From Lutjanus erythropterus (taxonomy: Eukaryota > Chordata > Actinopteri > Lutjaniformes > Lutjanidae), in the NCBI GenBank assembly GCA_020091685.1, contig CM034613.1, positions 7,060,864 to 7,124,863 of the forward strand: a DNA stretch of 64,000 nt, read 5' to 3'. A program made the translations under genes and the position numbers. The notes beneath the pieces are model-generated. The model made no database searches. It was not told the DNA's origin and saw only the letters and a program-made list of their open reading frames with translations. This document shows, piece after piece, positions 21,872 through 35,135 of this stretch. How positions within the stretch are numbered: the first letter of the stretch is position 1; each line of letters begins with the position of its first letter.

Positions 21872-24829
21872 AGAAATATTTTTGTCTCCTTCCCTCTGTC
21901 CATCCCTGTCCTCTCACCCTTTGTCCAGGAGTTACATATGTATTGGTCAGTTCTGCAGGGCACAATGTACATCCAGTGTCAACGCTCAGTACCAATGAAG
22001 GAAGTGGTGTGACCTATATGTAGCGAGACACAAGTTAAGGGTTGGTGGATGTGCATTAAGCAATGTTTGGTAAATCAAGAGAAGACATATTTACATTCAG
22101 TATTTCTTACCAGAACAGACTGCGATCACTAGTCTTCTAGAAATATTGCTACATTTTTTTCATATTCTCTCGCCAGATGCTGATCAGTAGATTAGTCTGA
22201 ACGTAGCAGCAGGAGTGCTCTTGATAATGCATTTGCATCCTCATACATGTGCATAAGAAATACAAAAGCCACTCATACAGATGTTGCTTCACAGCATTAC
22301 AAATGCTTCCCAGGGTACGTTTAAGTTCCATGTTCATTTTTAGTTTCATTCTGCTCTCTGTTTAACTTATTTCTCTTTATCTCACTTCCTGTTGTCATGT
22401 CTTCTTCACTGTCTGTTTTTCACCACTTTCATTCCTCCCTCTCTCCCTTTCTTCACCTCCCTACCTTGTACCTTTTCCCTCACCTTGTTTTTCAAGCTCC
22501 CTCATTCTAAGGATGTATTCACACCAAATCAGATGTTGTGATAATTAGTGCATGGTTGTGAACCAGTGGGGGTGAGTTTACTTGTGCACAGAACGTAGCA
22601 GCTGTGAAACAATTAGAAAATAACTGTAACAAAAAACACACATTTCTGATTCTCTCAATCCCTCTGCTCCCTCTCTTCATTCACTCTCTAGCTCTCTTGA
22701 CCACTGCTGCATTCTCTTTTTCTCAAACAAATGGACACAAACCAAAAGAAGCTCCCTGGTATCAGTATTTTGCGGCATAAACTGCAGCCATCATTTGGTT
22801 CATGAACTCCAGCTCATGCGACATTAGGTTGCATTGCTCAAAAAGTTGACTCTTCAACTTTTGCCATATTACTTTACATACATACAACAAACACACAGAT
22901 TTAATATCATTCACATGTAGTTCTTCTAGTTGTACTGGAGTTCAGTTCTGTAATATGGAGGCTTCAGGATACACATTGTACAGAGGGTGGTACAGTTGCT
23001 GGAGGGTCAGTAGGGGCCCCAACAACAGGGCCCTTATGTGACCATCCAACCATTTACATCTGTCAGCTTTTTCTCTCTCTCATTCAGCTCTTTCTCTTCT
23101 TCTCTCCTCCTCTTCCCCTCCTTCTCTTCTTCCTTATTTCGTCCCAAAAACTGTGCATCGTATCAACAGGGAAGTCCTTACTTCTGCCCTTTTTAAAGAG
23201 GGAAAGGGGGTGAAGGAATGATGCAGTGAAAAACGAGCAAATCATCAATAAAATGTCACTTATCAGCAGCAGAGACGGCTGATTGACTGACGGGTCATTC
23301 AGAGGAAGATGAGGAGGCAGAGAAGGGGGAGGAAAAAGGAGAAAAATCAGGAGAGGAGGACAAGATAAAGGGAAGAAAGAGGGAGAGCGGAGAGTAAATC
23401 TCTATGATTGTCCCACTCAAAAATGTTTCCCAAAGGTAGTCAGTTCACTTCAGCGGCACTGGGACACACTGACGACTTGATATTGATGTTTCATTTAGCG
23501 AGCGAAGTAATTCTTTTTTTTTTTTTTCAGGCACTAAAATCTGTCAGAGCCCTCGAAGCTGATGGCACTGCGACAATAGCTGATTATTATACTTCCATCT
23601 GTTTGTCGAGACGTCATCTTAAATGTTCTCCGTTCAGTCTGTGTCAGCAGAGACGCAGGCGAACTCCAGGGAGCACAGATGTGCTACATCACTGACGCAT
23701 CACTGATAAATTATGGTCATTGTAGTTCAGTAACTGTTTCAGGGTTGGCAGCTTAAAAAATTCATCGGAGAGAATCAGCAGCTTCACGTATCACAGCACT
23801 TATAATGAATCACAACCAGCGTGGTCGGGCTGCTCATGTAGTTAAGGAAGTAACACTAAAAAGAGGATTGATTTTTAATAAGAGTTAACCATCTATACTG
23901 GACTTTACAAAGAAGAGAGTTAGAAAGAAGAACTGTAGTACACTGTGAAAGTGTTTCTCTTCACAGCTGTGTCCCAACTCCATACTGTCGTATCATTTTA
24001 ACCAAAGCTTTAGTGCGCCTGTTTGTGGGAATAACACAGCAATCTTTTTTCACATCATTACAACCCCTTGTTTGCTTTTTGCTTGCACCTTTATCAAGGG
24101 AAATTTTGGAAAACCAAACAAATACCAGATAAGATAATATAGGATAATATTTCTGGAAGCACAATTTGTTTTTGCTTGTCTCTGCTGTAAGCCCTGTAAC
24201 CTCTTCCTCTACAGAGACCCCCTTTTGGATGATCCCTTTTCCTCTGAGAGTACATTCAGTCATGCAGTCAGTTGGGAAGTCCTAAAAACCAAATTACAGA
24301 GAGATCCAAAGACTGTTTCCCTCTAAGATTTGCCAAAAGCGGCCTCATGTCTTTTTCATGTATTGGAATTGTTGTGCATGTTCATACTACAAATTATTAA
24401 ATGTGTTACTTGAATGACACAACTTCATTTACAGCATTAACAACTAAACTGGTAGCAAATTAGTGGTAAACTGAGTGTATTTCTTGCACGTTAATTGTAA
24501 AATCAGCATGAAAATGAGTGTGTAATGCAGAGCATGCTGTATAATCTTTGTATTGTGTATGGAATTCGGACACAGACTGCAGTTTCTTCAAGTTGCAATA
24601 AAGGTGAGGCAACAACAAAGCCCCTTGATCAGTCTAAGAGTGTTTGTTCCCTTTGAATTTCCTGAAGAAGATAAACATGTTTGAAGTGAAATCACCTTTC
24701 ACATGTTCCAACATGAAGGAACTCCAGCTGCTTCGGCCCTGCCCACCATACTGTGTTGTCTTGCCTTTGAAAACGGGAACTATGATGAAACGTACGACAT
24801 TTTTGGTCAACAAATGAAAAAACGAAGCG
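21870..24829. other. Intronic DNA with short CT- and GA-rich patches
   Basis: CT-rich patches lie at 22370-22500 and 23065-23140, and a GA-rich patch at 23300-23395. A T run is at 23513-23528. No exon or transposon boundary was supported. Confidence 0.5.
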
Positions 24830-26179
24830 ATAATATGAAAGACGGACGGTTGTTTGGTCCGGACTTTCCAGTTTGATGCGACCAAAATAACAGGTGTGGA
24901 ACCCCCTGTCTGGCACCAGAACCAGAAAAAAGGAAAAACAATGCAACAAGAGAACAAATATTTAATTGATATTTGGTTCCACAACTTCATAAAGAGTCAC
25001 TTTGAAAAAATTCACAAAAGTTCCAACACTTTTCAGTTATTTTCCAAGAGGATGAGAGAGAGGAATTGAATTTAACTGACATCGCACAGACATCAGACAC
25101 ACGCCCATCTACAAACCAGTGGATTGTAAGTACATTGCATTGTGAAACCAAAACTAAATGTATCAAATGTTACAAAAACATGAACCTTGGTTTGGACATT
25201 GAGGTCTGAAACACCCTGAAATGTCTTTTTCAGTTGGCGGAGGCAGACAACTGCGAGGAGTTAATTGTAGTTGTTAACTAAAACTAGATTAAAACAAATA
25301 GAAATTAAACCAGGTGCCAAACCTAACACTGTTGCAGTGGTTGTTTTAGTTGTGTCTCTCTCCATTCTTTAAGCCGTCAAGCAGAACTGAATAGGCACAT
25401 TGTAACACAAAACTCTCAGTCAACTGGCTGACCGATTGTTCTTTGTGCTGCCTGACAGGTGGAAACAAAGCACAGTCGAATTTTTCAAGTAATTACTCCT
25501 CGAGGCCGAGCAACAGAGCAGCAGTAATTTACAGTTGCATGCTGTTCATGCAGCAAAGGAGTGTAATCTCTCTTGTCCGCGCCTGCACTCGTACCACTGA
25601 AGAACACAAGGGCATGCATGCATCTTCAAGCTCTAACTTACAGTGTATTCAGCTCCTGCACTTTATCACTGTTTTGTTTTTGTTTTTTTGTGTGCGTATA
25701 ATGCCTAAAAATCCACCTCCAGTTCCAACCATCTTGGTTTTCTCATCAGCCAGTGGACAAAGGTCATTTCTGTATAATTCTCTTTTATCAAATATAGCAC
25801 TATGGGCAAATTCCTGCTTGGTTGCTGCTACTTAACATGCCATGCCTCTGCACACTGGTCCCAGAAACACTTCTCAGCTTTCTCCAGAGTTAATAAGCTT
25901 GTTACTCCCCACTGACTCTAATATTGTCTTTCTCACCACTAGCACGAGAGCCCGAAGCTATTAATCCATGGACATATGGATTTTACAACTGCTAGTATTT
26001 CATCTCCCAGCATTTATTGCATCCAATGGTAAACGCTCGACGGCAGCCACAAAAGCAATAACATATCCTCTACTGAAATGAGAACAAGTGGAGGATGATA
26101 TGTAGATTTTTTTTTCATATCACAGTAAAGTTCTTTATTTTTTGGCATTTACAGTCTTCGTGAAAGCTCGAAAACATCT
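24830..26179. other. Intronic DNA, possible old repeat at 24830-24905
   Basis: The words TTTGGTCCGGACTTTCCAG, TTTGATGCGACCAAAATAAC and AGGTGTGGAACC recall a fish repeat family but only weakly. The rest shows no gene. Confidence 0.4.
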
Positions 26180-26480
26180 GGATTCAAGATGAGGACGCAC
26201 TGCACGTGTTTTCCCATTTTCATAATTCACCACATTCACATTAAGTGCGCAGCTAAATTGCATAAAATTAGGAGCTCGCAGTGGCCCCGGTTGACAATGA
26301 ATAATGGGGATAAAGGCGGGGAGAGCCTATATGGTAATGGCCATATTTACAAGGACCATCAATCATCTCCAAACCGCCAGCAGCTTCATCCCTCATAGGA
26401 TGGAGACAGAGAAAGGGGCGGGACACCTTCAAAACAAACTGCTTCTCCCTCTTCCCCATCAGCTCTCTGTTGCTGCGCTC
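26180..26480. other. Repeat-free GC-richer block, candidate conserved non-coding element
   Basis: Around 26270-26400 the sequence is compositionally balanced and dense in homeobox- and GATA-like AT words (CAATGAATAATGGGGATAAA, CAATCATCTCC) between GC patches, without repeats or splice-bounded frames. This texture is typical of conserved enhancers in vertebrate introns, but no alignment was available. Confidence 0.3.
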
Positions 26481-27868
26481 CAACTTCAGCTTTTAGGGAA
26501 ATCAATAGTGACGAAGGTGATGGAGTGCAGTCCTGCTCAAAGTTGATCAGCCTCCCATGTTGTTTTGACGTGGTTTTCATGGCAATTAAAATCACCAATA
26601 TTAAGGATCACACAGGGATTCCACAAAGCATGCATGAGGCCGACGACATTGTGCTGAGGCGACGTAGCCGAACAAGAGCAAATATGTTTCCCTGGCTATG
26701 GAATTGGCTAAAGTGGAGAAGAAAAAAAACTGCTTAGTAAGGCACCGTCAAGTTGACATTTGTGAAAATCTAATTCTGATGTGTCAGACTCTGTATTCCA
26801 GAAAAGAGATCAATGCCACCACACCAACAGCAGCAGAAAGGCTGTAGAGAACTGCTTGTGTATTTATATCAACCTCAAGACTCTGTCTAAACACAGTGAC
26901 TGTTAGAATATTGTATGTAATGGGATTGCTGGTGGCTATGATCCTTATTACCTGCTTTTCCATTACGTTCCAGCCATTTTTATGACAGCATGTTTTACCC
27001 AGAAGCATGTAGCAGAAGCCTGTACAAATATGATGCATGTAAAGTGATTATATTTAGGAGAGACCAAAGCCTTATTTAAATTACTTTCAGCAAATTTAGT
27101 CCTAAATACCACAAAGATTACCACAAAGCACTGGATTACATAACCATCAGGACAGTACCCATTGACAGACCATTATTGATTCTGCCCAAATTACATCCAG
27201 TAATGTGGAACACTCCGTTCCAAATAATGGTTTTAGTTTAAGAGAGGAGGGGGAATTTGTAATATATTTACTATGCTAAATCACAAAATGACCATGATAC
27301 TTAATCAGAGATTAAGGAAACATACTAAATTGAAATACCAGCCTCCTCCACAACAACGGTACAGCCAGCCAGTTCTCCTTTGAAGTTTCCATTCCAGTCG
27401 GGAACTCTGTTTTTGTTTGTCTGTTTCACATTCATTAGAGGTCACATTAATGCAAAAAGTTGGCAGAACGAGTAAAGGTCTGTTTATGAGTTATAAGAAA
27501 TCATCAAAAATCTTTTAGAATGAGTAGATGTTCAAAACTGTTTAGCAGAGGAATATGTTCATGGAGTCTAACAGGCTGTCATAGAACTTCAACTCTTAAC
27601 CTTACATTGACTGACAATTGACAGTTATAAACAGCTGATCATCTTACATTGTGGGACTCATCATCACTTATTTTTGTCAAAATATAATGCTGGGCTCATG
27701 TAAGTTCAATGTCTGTGCAGCCTGCAGGCGATTTGTCTGAGCTTTGAATCTGAGGAAGAGGGGTTGCCGAGAAACAACTCGCTCCAACTCAGGGATTTTA
27801 TGTATCTAACCTTTAACATGATGTTATTATTTTTGTAGTTTATGGCATCATTTCTGTTCATTATTGTT
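26481..27868. other. Intronic DNA, no gene seen
   Basis: No repeat or exon worth calling was seen. Confidence 0.5.
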
Positions 27869-27876
27869 GGTTAGAT

Positions 27877-28414
27877 TATCGGTCCCCAACTTGGGGTCTG
27901 GGCCCCCCGTAGGGGGAGCGCCAGAAATCACAGGGGCTCCTCATGACTGTCTGTTCTGAGGTCCACAAAATCAGATGTGCACATGACAACTAAAATCACA
28001 CTTTCAGGTTTCATATGTCTTTTCCAAAATCAAATTTAAGCTCCTTTCAAGCATTTTCAATGTTCATTTTCAAGTCGGCCCCTTGATAAATTAATTTATA
28101 AAGGATTAATCATTAACTTCTTACACAATCTGGCTCAGCAAATATCTGGCTTATTTTATTTCATTATCTAAAACTTAACTAACTACTTCAGTCAGGCAGC
28201 AATTTATTTGAAAATAATGTGATTTTGATTTCAAACACTTTTCAAGTATGTTATCCAAATCCAAGCACTTTTGAAACCATGAAAGGACTACATTAAAATT
28301 CAGGTGTTTTCATGGATTTCCAGCACCTGTACGATCCCTGCGAGGCTGTGAGGGGGAGCTCAGCTTTCCTTAGATACAAGAATGGCAACAAGGAAAAAAG
28401 GTTGGGCACCACTG
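27877..28414. mobile_element. hAT-type non-autonomous element with perfect 8-bp duplication
   Basis: The left end TATCGGTCCCCAACTTGGGG and the right end AAGGTTGGGCACCACTG are imperfect inverted termini of the hAT form. Both sides carry GGTTAGAT (27869-27876 and 28415-28422), an exact 8-bp target duplication. The 538-bp interior has no open frame for a transposase; it includes CTTTCAAGCA, CACTTTTCAAG and GCACTTTTGAAA words. It is non-autonomous. Confidence 0.9.
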
Positions 28415-28507
28415 GGTTAGATGATCAATAAAGTCAGATTAGCTGAACTACTGTGGATGTTAAACTGAAGATGATCACGGCTGAAATATCAGTAAAAATT
28501 AACTAAA

Positions 28508-29260
28508 AAGCAGGGGTGGAACCAAGTCATTGCTTTGTAACTCACAAGTAAGTCTCAAAGTCTTTGCACTCAAGTTCCGAGTCAAGTCTCAAGTCCTAAA
28601 CTTTGAGTTTCAAGTCCTTAGTAGGGTGAGCAGATCCCAACAAACCAAATGTGTGACAAAGAGTATGTCTGTATGGGACAATGTAGGATGTTATCAATTC
28701 TGAGAGGTTATCAAACAGTTAACAGTTATGAATAGTTCTGCTCTGCATCTTAGCTTGGAGCATCTCTATGCTTTGCTCTCCAGTTGATTAATAGAACAGC
28801 CTTTGATGTAGCTTCATTTCCTTCTCTTTGAGCTTGTTTCCATGATATTCTGCCTAAACAAGCATAGCTTGTCATTTTGTGGTGACTTGCAGTTTTCAGC
28901 GTTGAGCATAGGAGAGCAAAGACAGTGACAGGTTAACCTGCGCTTGACCTATGTTTGTGCACTTTGACTGACATCAAACACAGCCTCATACTGACAGCCT
29001 TCCTTGCTTTCTTCACAGCCATTGGATGAAAGCCAGACTTCAGAAAAGGGTCTGTCCTGCAGTAGTTTGACTTTTGAAAAAAAGAGGCAATCTTTGGGCA
29101 TGGGAGAAGGTATCAGGTATTTACAAGTCAGAAAGCTCAAGTCGAGGTGAAGTCACAAGTCATTTGTGTTGAAGTCCAAGTTCATTTGCAAGTCTTATTT
29201 GATTTCATCAAGTTGAGACTAAAATCATCAAATTTGTGCCTCGAGTCTTACTTAAGAACA
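28508..29260. mobile_element. CAAGTC-rich interspersed element
   Basis: CAGGGGTGGAACCAAGTCAT starts a 120-bp end full of CAAGTC/CAAGTCTC words. A similar 140-bp CAAGTC-rich stretch (29115-29250) lies at the other side, with an unrelated 480-bp middle. A fragment of the right side is also found at 4325-4420. I recognise the general pattern as a fish DNA-transposon-like repeat, class uncertain; exact termini and target duplication were not identified. Confidence 0.6.
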
Positions 29261-30506
29261 AATCTTATCACACAGCTTTCTAACCATGAAGCAGACAATA
29301 TAGGTAACTCTCAATGTCATCTTATTAATACCATTATTATCAAGGGAGTCTGGAATTTCTCCAAGGCCCATCTTATCTATACCTTCATGCCCCCTGAAGC
29401 CTCCCAACATAAAACATGCCAAGTGTGAAGGGCTCTGAAACCACTCAGGTCAACAGTCACGTCAAAGCATAAATTAGGCATTCTATGTTTATAAATTTCT
29501 ACTACACTTCCACTGGGCTTCTTTTTATTAATGTTCCCAGTACTCAGCATTTTACTTGGTGAGCTCAACCTCATTATTACAGATTGGGATAGCCAAAATT
29601 ACAAAAATGGTTGAGGTATTGTTAGGTGAGGTTAAAGGCATTCTATGCATAGACTCGTATAAAAATAATCTCTCTATTGCATCACTTGTGACCCACTGGA
29701 AGGGTGTGGTGGTGGCTGTATCTGCAGAGACCCTGCCAATAACAGTGCACAGGTTTCAGGACGGGACTAAATAAAAATGTGGCAACCAAAGGTTAGCCTA
29801 TGTCATTGTCTCCATCTCTTTCCTCTGCTCTCTGTCTGTGAGAGCTGCAGAAAGAGATACACACACAGAGCAGCCATATTCATAGAAAAAGCTTTAATTG
29901 TACAGAGGTACACTGTAGCTCTCCTGACCATTGCAGCTCTTTCTCTCTCTCTCTCATTGGTTGTTCCAGGGAGGACGGGCCAACTTTGAATGGTTCATTT
30001 ACAAACAGCAACAAAGCAACCAACAAATTCTGCATATTCTACCTTTATCAAAAACATTAATTGCTGTGATGGAGCATGAACTGTAATCGCTGGCATAAAA
30101 GTTGGACGCACTACACATGCTTCAATCACCTTGACCTCCACACCCTCCACTGTTCACCCTGTTACATAAAGGGCACACTGCTGTTACCTCATGCATGGCA
30201 CTGACAGCTGGCATCAGACCACCTCACAGAGAAATTATGTTTAATTTGCAACAGCAAGTATGTTTTGAGAGAAAAGTAATGCAGCCCGGATTATGTTTTC
30301 CATCACCATAATGAGGAGTCGCTGTTAATTAACACTTCACAAAATGTTGATACTGAACACCAGTGTTTACTGACAACATTTGTTTTCCAACAATAAAAAT
30401 CTGCTCATAGCAACTAAATCTTAATGATTTTAGGGCTGTGTTCAGGCGCTCTCATTTGACTGTGGACCTGGTTTGATAATAAAAAACTCAAAATCTTTCT
30501 CTTGTA
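29261..30506. other. Intronic DNA, no gene seen
   Basis: A TCTC patch lies at 29942-29957. Nothing else could be supported. Confidence 0.5.
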
Positions 30507-30510
30507 TTAA

Positions 30511-31137
30511 AGGGACACTTTGGATTATGGGAAGTGGGATTGTATAAGGTACGTATCCATAGTCAGTGTATTACCTACAGTAGATGACATTTGGCATGAA
30601 CTCAGTTTGGAGAAGCAGCAGGAGCACCAGTGTAGAAAGCTGTGCTGTGAACAGGGTCTGCAGCAAAAATCTTTATCAGTTTAAGTTTATACTACATTTA
30701 GATTATTTACACTCATTTACCTTCCTATCAGACAGCTTTTACAGAGAGGAAACCACTGTTATATATAGTCAAATACAACCAAACTCCATTGGAAAAATCA
30801 GTAATTTTACTTTGCAGAGCACAGGAATTGCTGGTCTACCATCACCTTGGTTTGATAGTTTGTCTTATTGTGTGACTTCTGTGTTCTAAAAGGTTAGTTC
30901 AGCTTCACCCAAGTCACACAATAACACAAAAAAACTAACAACCGAGGCAGCAGTAGACCAGCAACTCTTGTGATCTGCAAGGTAAAATTACCGCTTTGGA
31001 GTCTGGTTAAGCAAGACAAAGCGATATTTGGCTCATATAACAGCAGGTTTCGATTGGAAAAGGCTGTCTGGCAGCAAGGCAAAGTGGCTAAAATATTCTA
31101 AATATAGGGTACACTTCAAATAATCCAAACTATCCCT
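30511..31137. mobile_element. Foldback MITE with long inverted arms, flanked by TTAA
   Basis: The left terminus AGGGACACTTTGGATTAT and the right terminus ATAATCCAAACTATCCCT are near-exact inverted repeats, each bounded by TTAA (30507-30510 and 31138-31141). Inside, two arms of roughly 200 bp are inverted with respect to each other: for example TTATTGTGTGACTT (left) against AAGTCACACAATAA (right), TTGCTGGTCTAC against GTAGACCAGCAA, and CAGACAGCTTTT against AAAGGCTGTCTG. TTAA flanks are typical of piggyBac-type insertion, so that assignment is plausible but unproven. A degraded relative is at 10410-10943. Confidence 0.85.
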
Positions 31138-31604
31138 TTAACCAAGGTCGTTTTTCTGCTAAACTCATGATGCAAACATGTTAGTGCCACAGTCCAGCAC
31201 TTTGAAAAATGCAAAACATATTTCCTTTTAAAAGTATATCGGGAAAACAAATGATTAGTATATAAACATAATTTCTGGGAGACATGGGATGCACATAACG
31301 CTGGTACTGGCTGAAAATTGTGCCCTGCAGGATTGTCTATAATGACCTTATTTTAATGGATTCTGGGATGAATTCTACATAAATTACAGCGATGACACTT
31401 GCAGTGTGAACACACCTGGACAAGCACACTGTAGACACCAGGACAAAATGTTCATGTGGACCAAGAAACCATTCAAACAAGAAGTGACACACACTTATAG
31501 GTCAGGCAGAGTGAGACATTGTGGATTAATTAGAAAAGCAACGGGTGAACTTTTCAGTCTGTGCTCTAAAGCTTAATGATTTAAAGCTTAAATGAATGGC
31601 CTAA
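31138..31604. other. Intronic DNA, no gene seen
   Basis: No feature was supported. Confidence 0.5.
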
Positions 31605-32075
31605 TGATTAAGTCAGAGAGGGGGAGAGAAACGGAAACAAAAGCAGCTGTCTCAGACGTGAGAGAGTGTATATGGAGAGGAAGATAAGGGAAAGGGATAA
31701 AGAACAAGATAGAAAATGGGATGAGAAGGAGAGAGAGTGAGACAAAGACAGTGGGCATAAATCAAGGCAGGAGCCAAGACCAAGGAGGGGGGGTTGAGAC
31801 GACACAGAAAAGCTTAAAGAAAGATACCCTTGGGTGTTGTTGTGTTTGTAATAGGCAAACAGACAGAGAGAAGGAGCAAAGGAATGACTGAAAAAGAGGG
31901 AGAGGTGCCCAGTGAGACGGGTCTAACCTGGATCAGAGAGAAAAAAGTGAGCAAGAGAACAAACTACAGCAAAGAAAATAAAACAGAATAAGATCAGAGA
32001 CTGAGAGACACAAAACAAGAAAGGCAGGGAGGGCAAGTGTCAAAAAGAGACAGAAAGGGGAAGTGAGAGACATAG
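31605..32075. repeat. Purine-rich low-complexity tract
   Basis: About 470 bp dominated by G and A on the plus strand, with GAGA, AAGA and GGGA words. Open frames on the complementary strand (Ser/Leu/Phe-rich) are composition artefacts. Confidence 0.75.
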
Positions 32076-32930
32076 AAGGACACAAAAATCTAAAAACTCA
32101 GACTTTAACTTATTGTAATCTTGACTACAAGTCATCCAAACTAAACAGCAGACAGGTTAGCTTGTCACCGTCCTCCAAAATGGGTGTTTTTGAATCTCAC
32201 ACCCTTCTTGGCAAGAGGACATCATTGACCAGTGCAATGAAATAAGTCATGGGACTTGAACCCCAGTCTCCTGGATGAAAGTCCTGTGTTTGTTTGATGG
32301 AATTAACAAATGTCACATGCATAACATGTATATAATATAAGTAACATAAAACTTTAAATAAGTCATTGGTGACTTTTTATTTCAGATGGGCCACAAATCC
32401 CAGCCCCCTATGTTGGATTGATCCATCCACCCAAACCAACCAGCCAGTCCAGCCATCTACGCTTTCTTTCTCTTTGCACTACATCATTTCACGTCCTTTT
32501 TTGTTCCTGAAATAATCACTTCAGCCACTAGAGGTCACTGCTTAAAATAAATGTTAATAAGGGTCATATACTAAACTGCTTATACAAACGACTGAAGGAC
32601 CCTTTTTCTTGGAGGATAGGCTGGTTAAGAACATTACTTAATAATATTAAAGTTAAAAATCACACAATTTAAAGGTTGTACTGGCCACTCATTTGTCTTG
32701 TGGATAGTAAACCCCAGGCAGGGCTGGATCACCAACCGGGCAAAGCAGTTAACTACCCTGGAGTTCTGGGACCTGTAAAGGTCCACACTTACTTCCACTT
32801 GCATGTCAATTGTTTTGCAAAATTTAACTGAACATTTGAGACTATGTGTCACTAAAACACTCAAACAACTGACGTGACAAGGGCTGTGGTCAACCGCAGA
32901 AAAGCTCAGTTGACTGAAAACAGAATCAGA
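32076..32930. other. Non-coding, contains a tRNA-like T-arm relic
   Basis: On the minus strand, 32250-32265 reads TGGGGTTCAAGTCCCA, which fits a tRNA T-arm or pol III B box, preceded by GGACTTTCATCC. No complete cloverleaf can be formed, so this is more likely SINE debris. No other feature was seen. Confidence 0.4.
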
Positions 32931-33090
32931 ATCAGTTTTATTGCCAAGTGGGTTGTCACATACAAGGAATTTGCTGTGGTATTTATAGAACAAACAAAAT
33001 GCTAAAAATATAAATCAGCACAGGAGCATGAATAGAAAATATGAAGAATAGAAAATGTCAACATACAAAAAAATATTTTAATATAAACAG
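32931..33090 (-). mobile_element. 3' tail of a LINE/SINE-type retroelement, reverse orientation
   Basis: AGAATCAGAATCAGTTTTAT, TGCCAAGTGGGTTGTCACA and CATACAAGGAATTTGCTGTG form a string that is very common in teleost genomes. The AGAATC repeats correspond to a GATTCT-type tail when read on the minus strand. It is 5' truncated with no coding region. Confidence 0.65.
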
Positions 33091-34197
33091 TATTCTTCCT
33101 ACTCACCAGTCAGTGGGGGAAAAAAAACTACACATTATTTTTAAATTGGCTAAATTGGCCATAGTGCACTCTATCTATCATCCTAAATGGGTGCTAATCA
33201 AAGTTATAAAGTATTACCAAGCAAATGAAATCCTTTTTTGACCATTTCTTTTTCACACGTAGCTATATTGTTACCTTCAGGGTATGTATTTTAAGTAAAG
33301 TTACATACAGCAGCAACACAAACACACACAAACACTGGAAACAAGGATCACAGAGCAGAACTATCTTCCACAAAACAACAAAGCTAATGTAGATTATAAA
33401 TTTCCACAAAAATAACTAATTGACTCATTACTTTCATTATTTAGTTGGATTCAAATGAGGCTTAACATTCACATAGTTTCTCTTGACTGTCCCTCAATAA
33501 GACAACATTAGTCCAACATCACCCCAATCTTTGGGAACAGCCACATTAGCAAAAACATGCTAACACCAAAGTCAACAGGATAACCTACAAAATAAACACT
33601 AAAACAACACAAAACATGGCAAAACTTACAGCTTCGCAGTTTGAAGTCATGTCACAGACAGATGATATCAATCATCATACGGGCCCTTGCTGATAAAGCA
33701 TCCACGCACAGGTTGTCATCAAAAGTAAACTTTTTATCCACTCAGTTCATCTGTCCTCTGAGGCTGGGGGCTGATGTAGAGATTTGTGCTGGCTCTTTGA
33801 CACGGTGTCAATTAGCTTGGAGCCAAGTAAAGGTTCAGTCAATAGCACTCAAAAATACCATCAGGCATGCGTATGTCCCTCCTGCCCATGAAAATAATGG
33901 ATCAAAAAGCACTTCTGTCCTTATGAAAGTAACCACAGCGGATGCCCCAGTTTGGTTGGACATGGGAATTTCGACCAACCAACCAGAAGGTATCAGCCCT
34001 AGACGCTTGTGCTAATATGTTGCATATTTTACCACACTGGACAAATTTGCAGCTCACAGTTGACATTCAGTGACAACATTCAGCGCCAGTGCAGGAAGTA
34101 TTGTATATATAGCAAGGTAGAAAGTAAGGGGGTAGAGGATGGGTGTATAGCAGGTCCGATACTACCGTTCTGATGCTCAGATATCCTTCAAGTCAAG
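33091..34197. other. Intronic DNA, no gene seen
   Basis: AT-rich; open frames are short and featureless. Confidence 0.5.
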
Positions 34198-34234
34198 AAA
34201 ACAAAGAAACAAAGAAACAAAGAAACAAAAAAAC
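34198..34234. repeat. (AAACAAAG)n short tandem repeat
   Basis: About four units of an 8-bp AAACAAAG motif in 37 bp, ending in an A run. Confidence 0.85.
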
Positions 34235-34609
34235 GCTGGCATTCAGGTGTTAGCAGAATCCAATATGGACGTTCTTGTCTGGCGGTAGGGATGGGATAAC
34301 CCCAGAAATACATTTCACTTCTTCAGAAAGACCAACACAAAGGTGGTGGCTACTAGTTTTTTGGCTGTAAATGTCAACAAACATCACAGACAGAAATTCT
34401 TCAGTGTTACAGTGTTATATCTCTACTTTAAAAAGCTCGTGTTTGTACCAGAACACTGCAGAGGCCTGATCGAAGGTAGGAAAGACAGAGATAGAGAGCA
34501 GAGTGAGTCAGCCAGTGCAGAGGTTTTTAGAATCCCAGGACCCTTCTTTACTGATGTTAATTACAGTAACGATCAGCAGGGAGACCCCGCCCACCCAGCG
34601 TGGATCCAG
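34235..34609. other. Intronic DNA, no gene seen
   Basis: No feature was supported. Confidence 0.5.
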
Positions 34610-35135
34610 GCCAGGACCCGATATCACCTGAGGGGGAGGGAAGAAGGACAAAGAGACACAGAGGAAGAAACAGGAAAGGCCTGGGTGGATAAGGTGGAAA
34701 TACGAGAGAGGGAATGAGGAAGGTAGAAAATCAAAGTGGAAAGGAGGGAGGACAAGACAGAACAGGAAAAAAGGGAGGGAGGAATGAGAAAGGAGGATTG
34801 ATGGCTAGAGCGTTGGTGGAAGAAGGACAGACAGGTGATAAGAAGAAAGAAAATGAAAAGACGTGAGGGGCTGAGAGGATAAACTACAGGAGCAGTAAGT
34901 AAGAAAGGATGAAGAGAAGGAGAAACAGGATGGATGGAGGAAGAGGGGATAAAAGATTAAAGGACAGGGTACTGAGGACAGGTAAAGACGATCGAAAAAT
35001 AAGAACTTAAGCAGTGAGGAAGATAAAAGGGAGTTACGATGGAGGAGGAGGAGTGAAATGTAGGGAGGGATAAAAGGTGAAAGAGGAAGGAGGGAAGACA
35101 GAAGAAAGTGAAGAAGATTAAGATGATGAAGGAAT
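34610..35135. repeat. Purine-rich low-complexity tract
   Basis: About 520 bp of GGA/GAA-rich plus strand, similar in kind to 31605-32075. A 124-codon open frame entering it from the left is attributed to composition. Confidence 0.7.
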
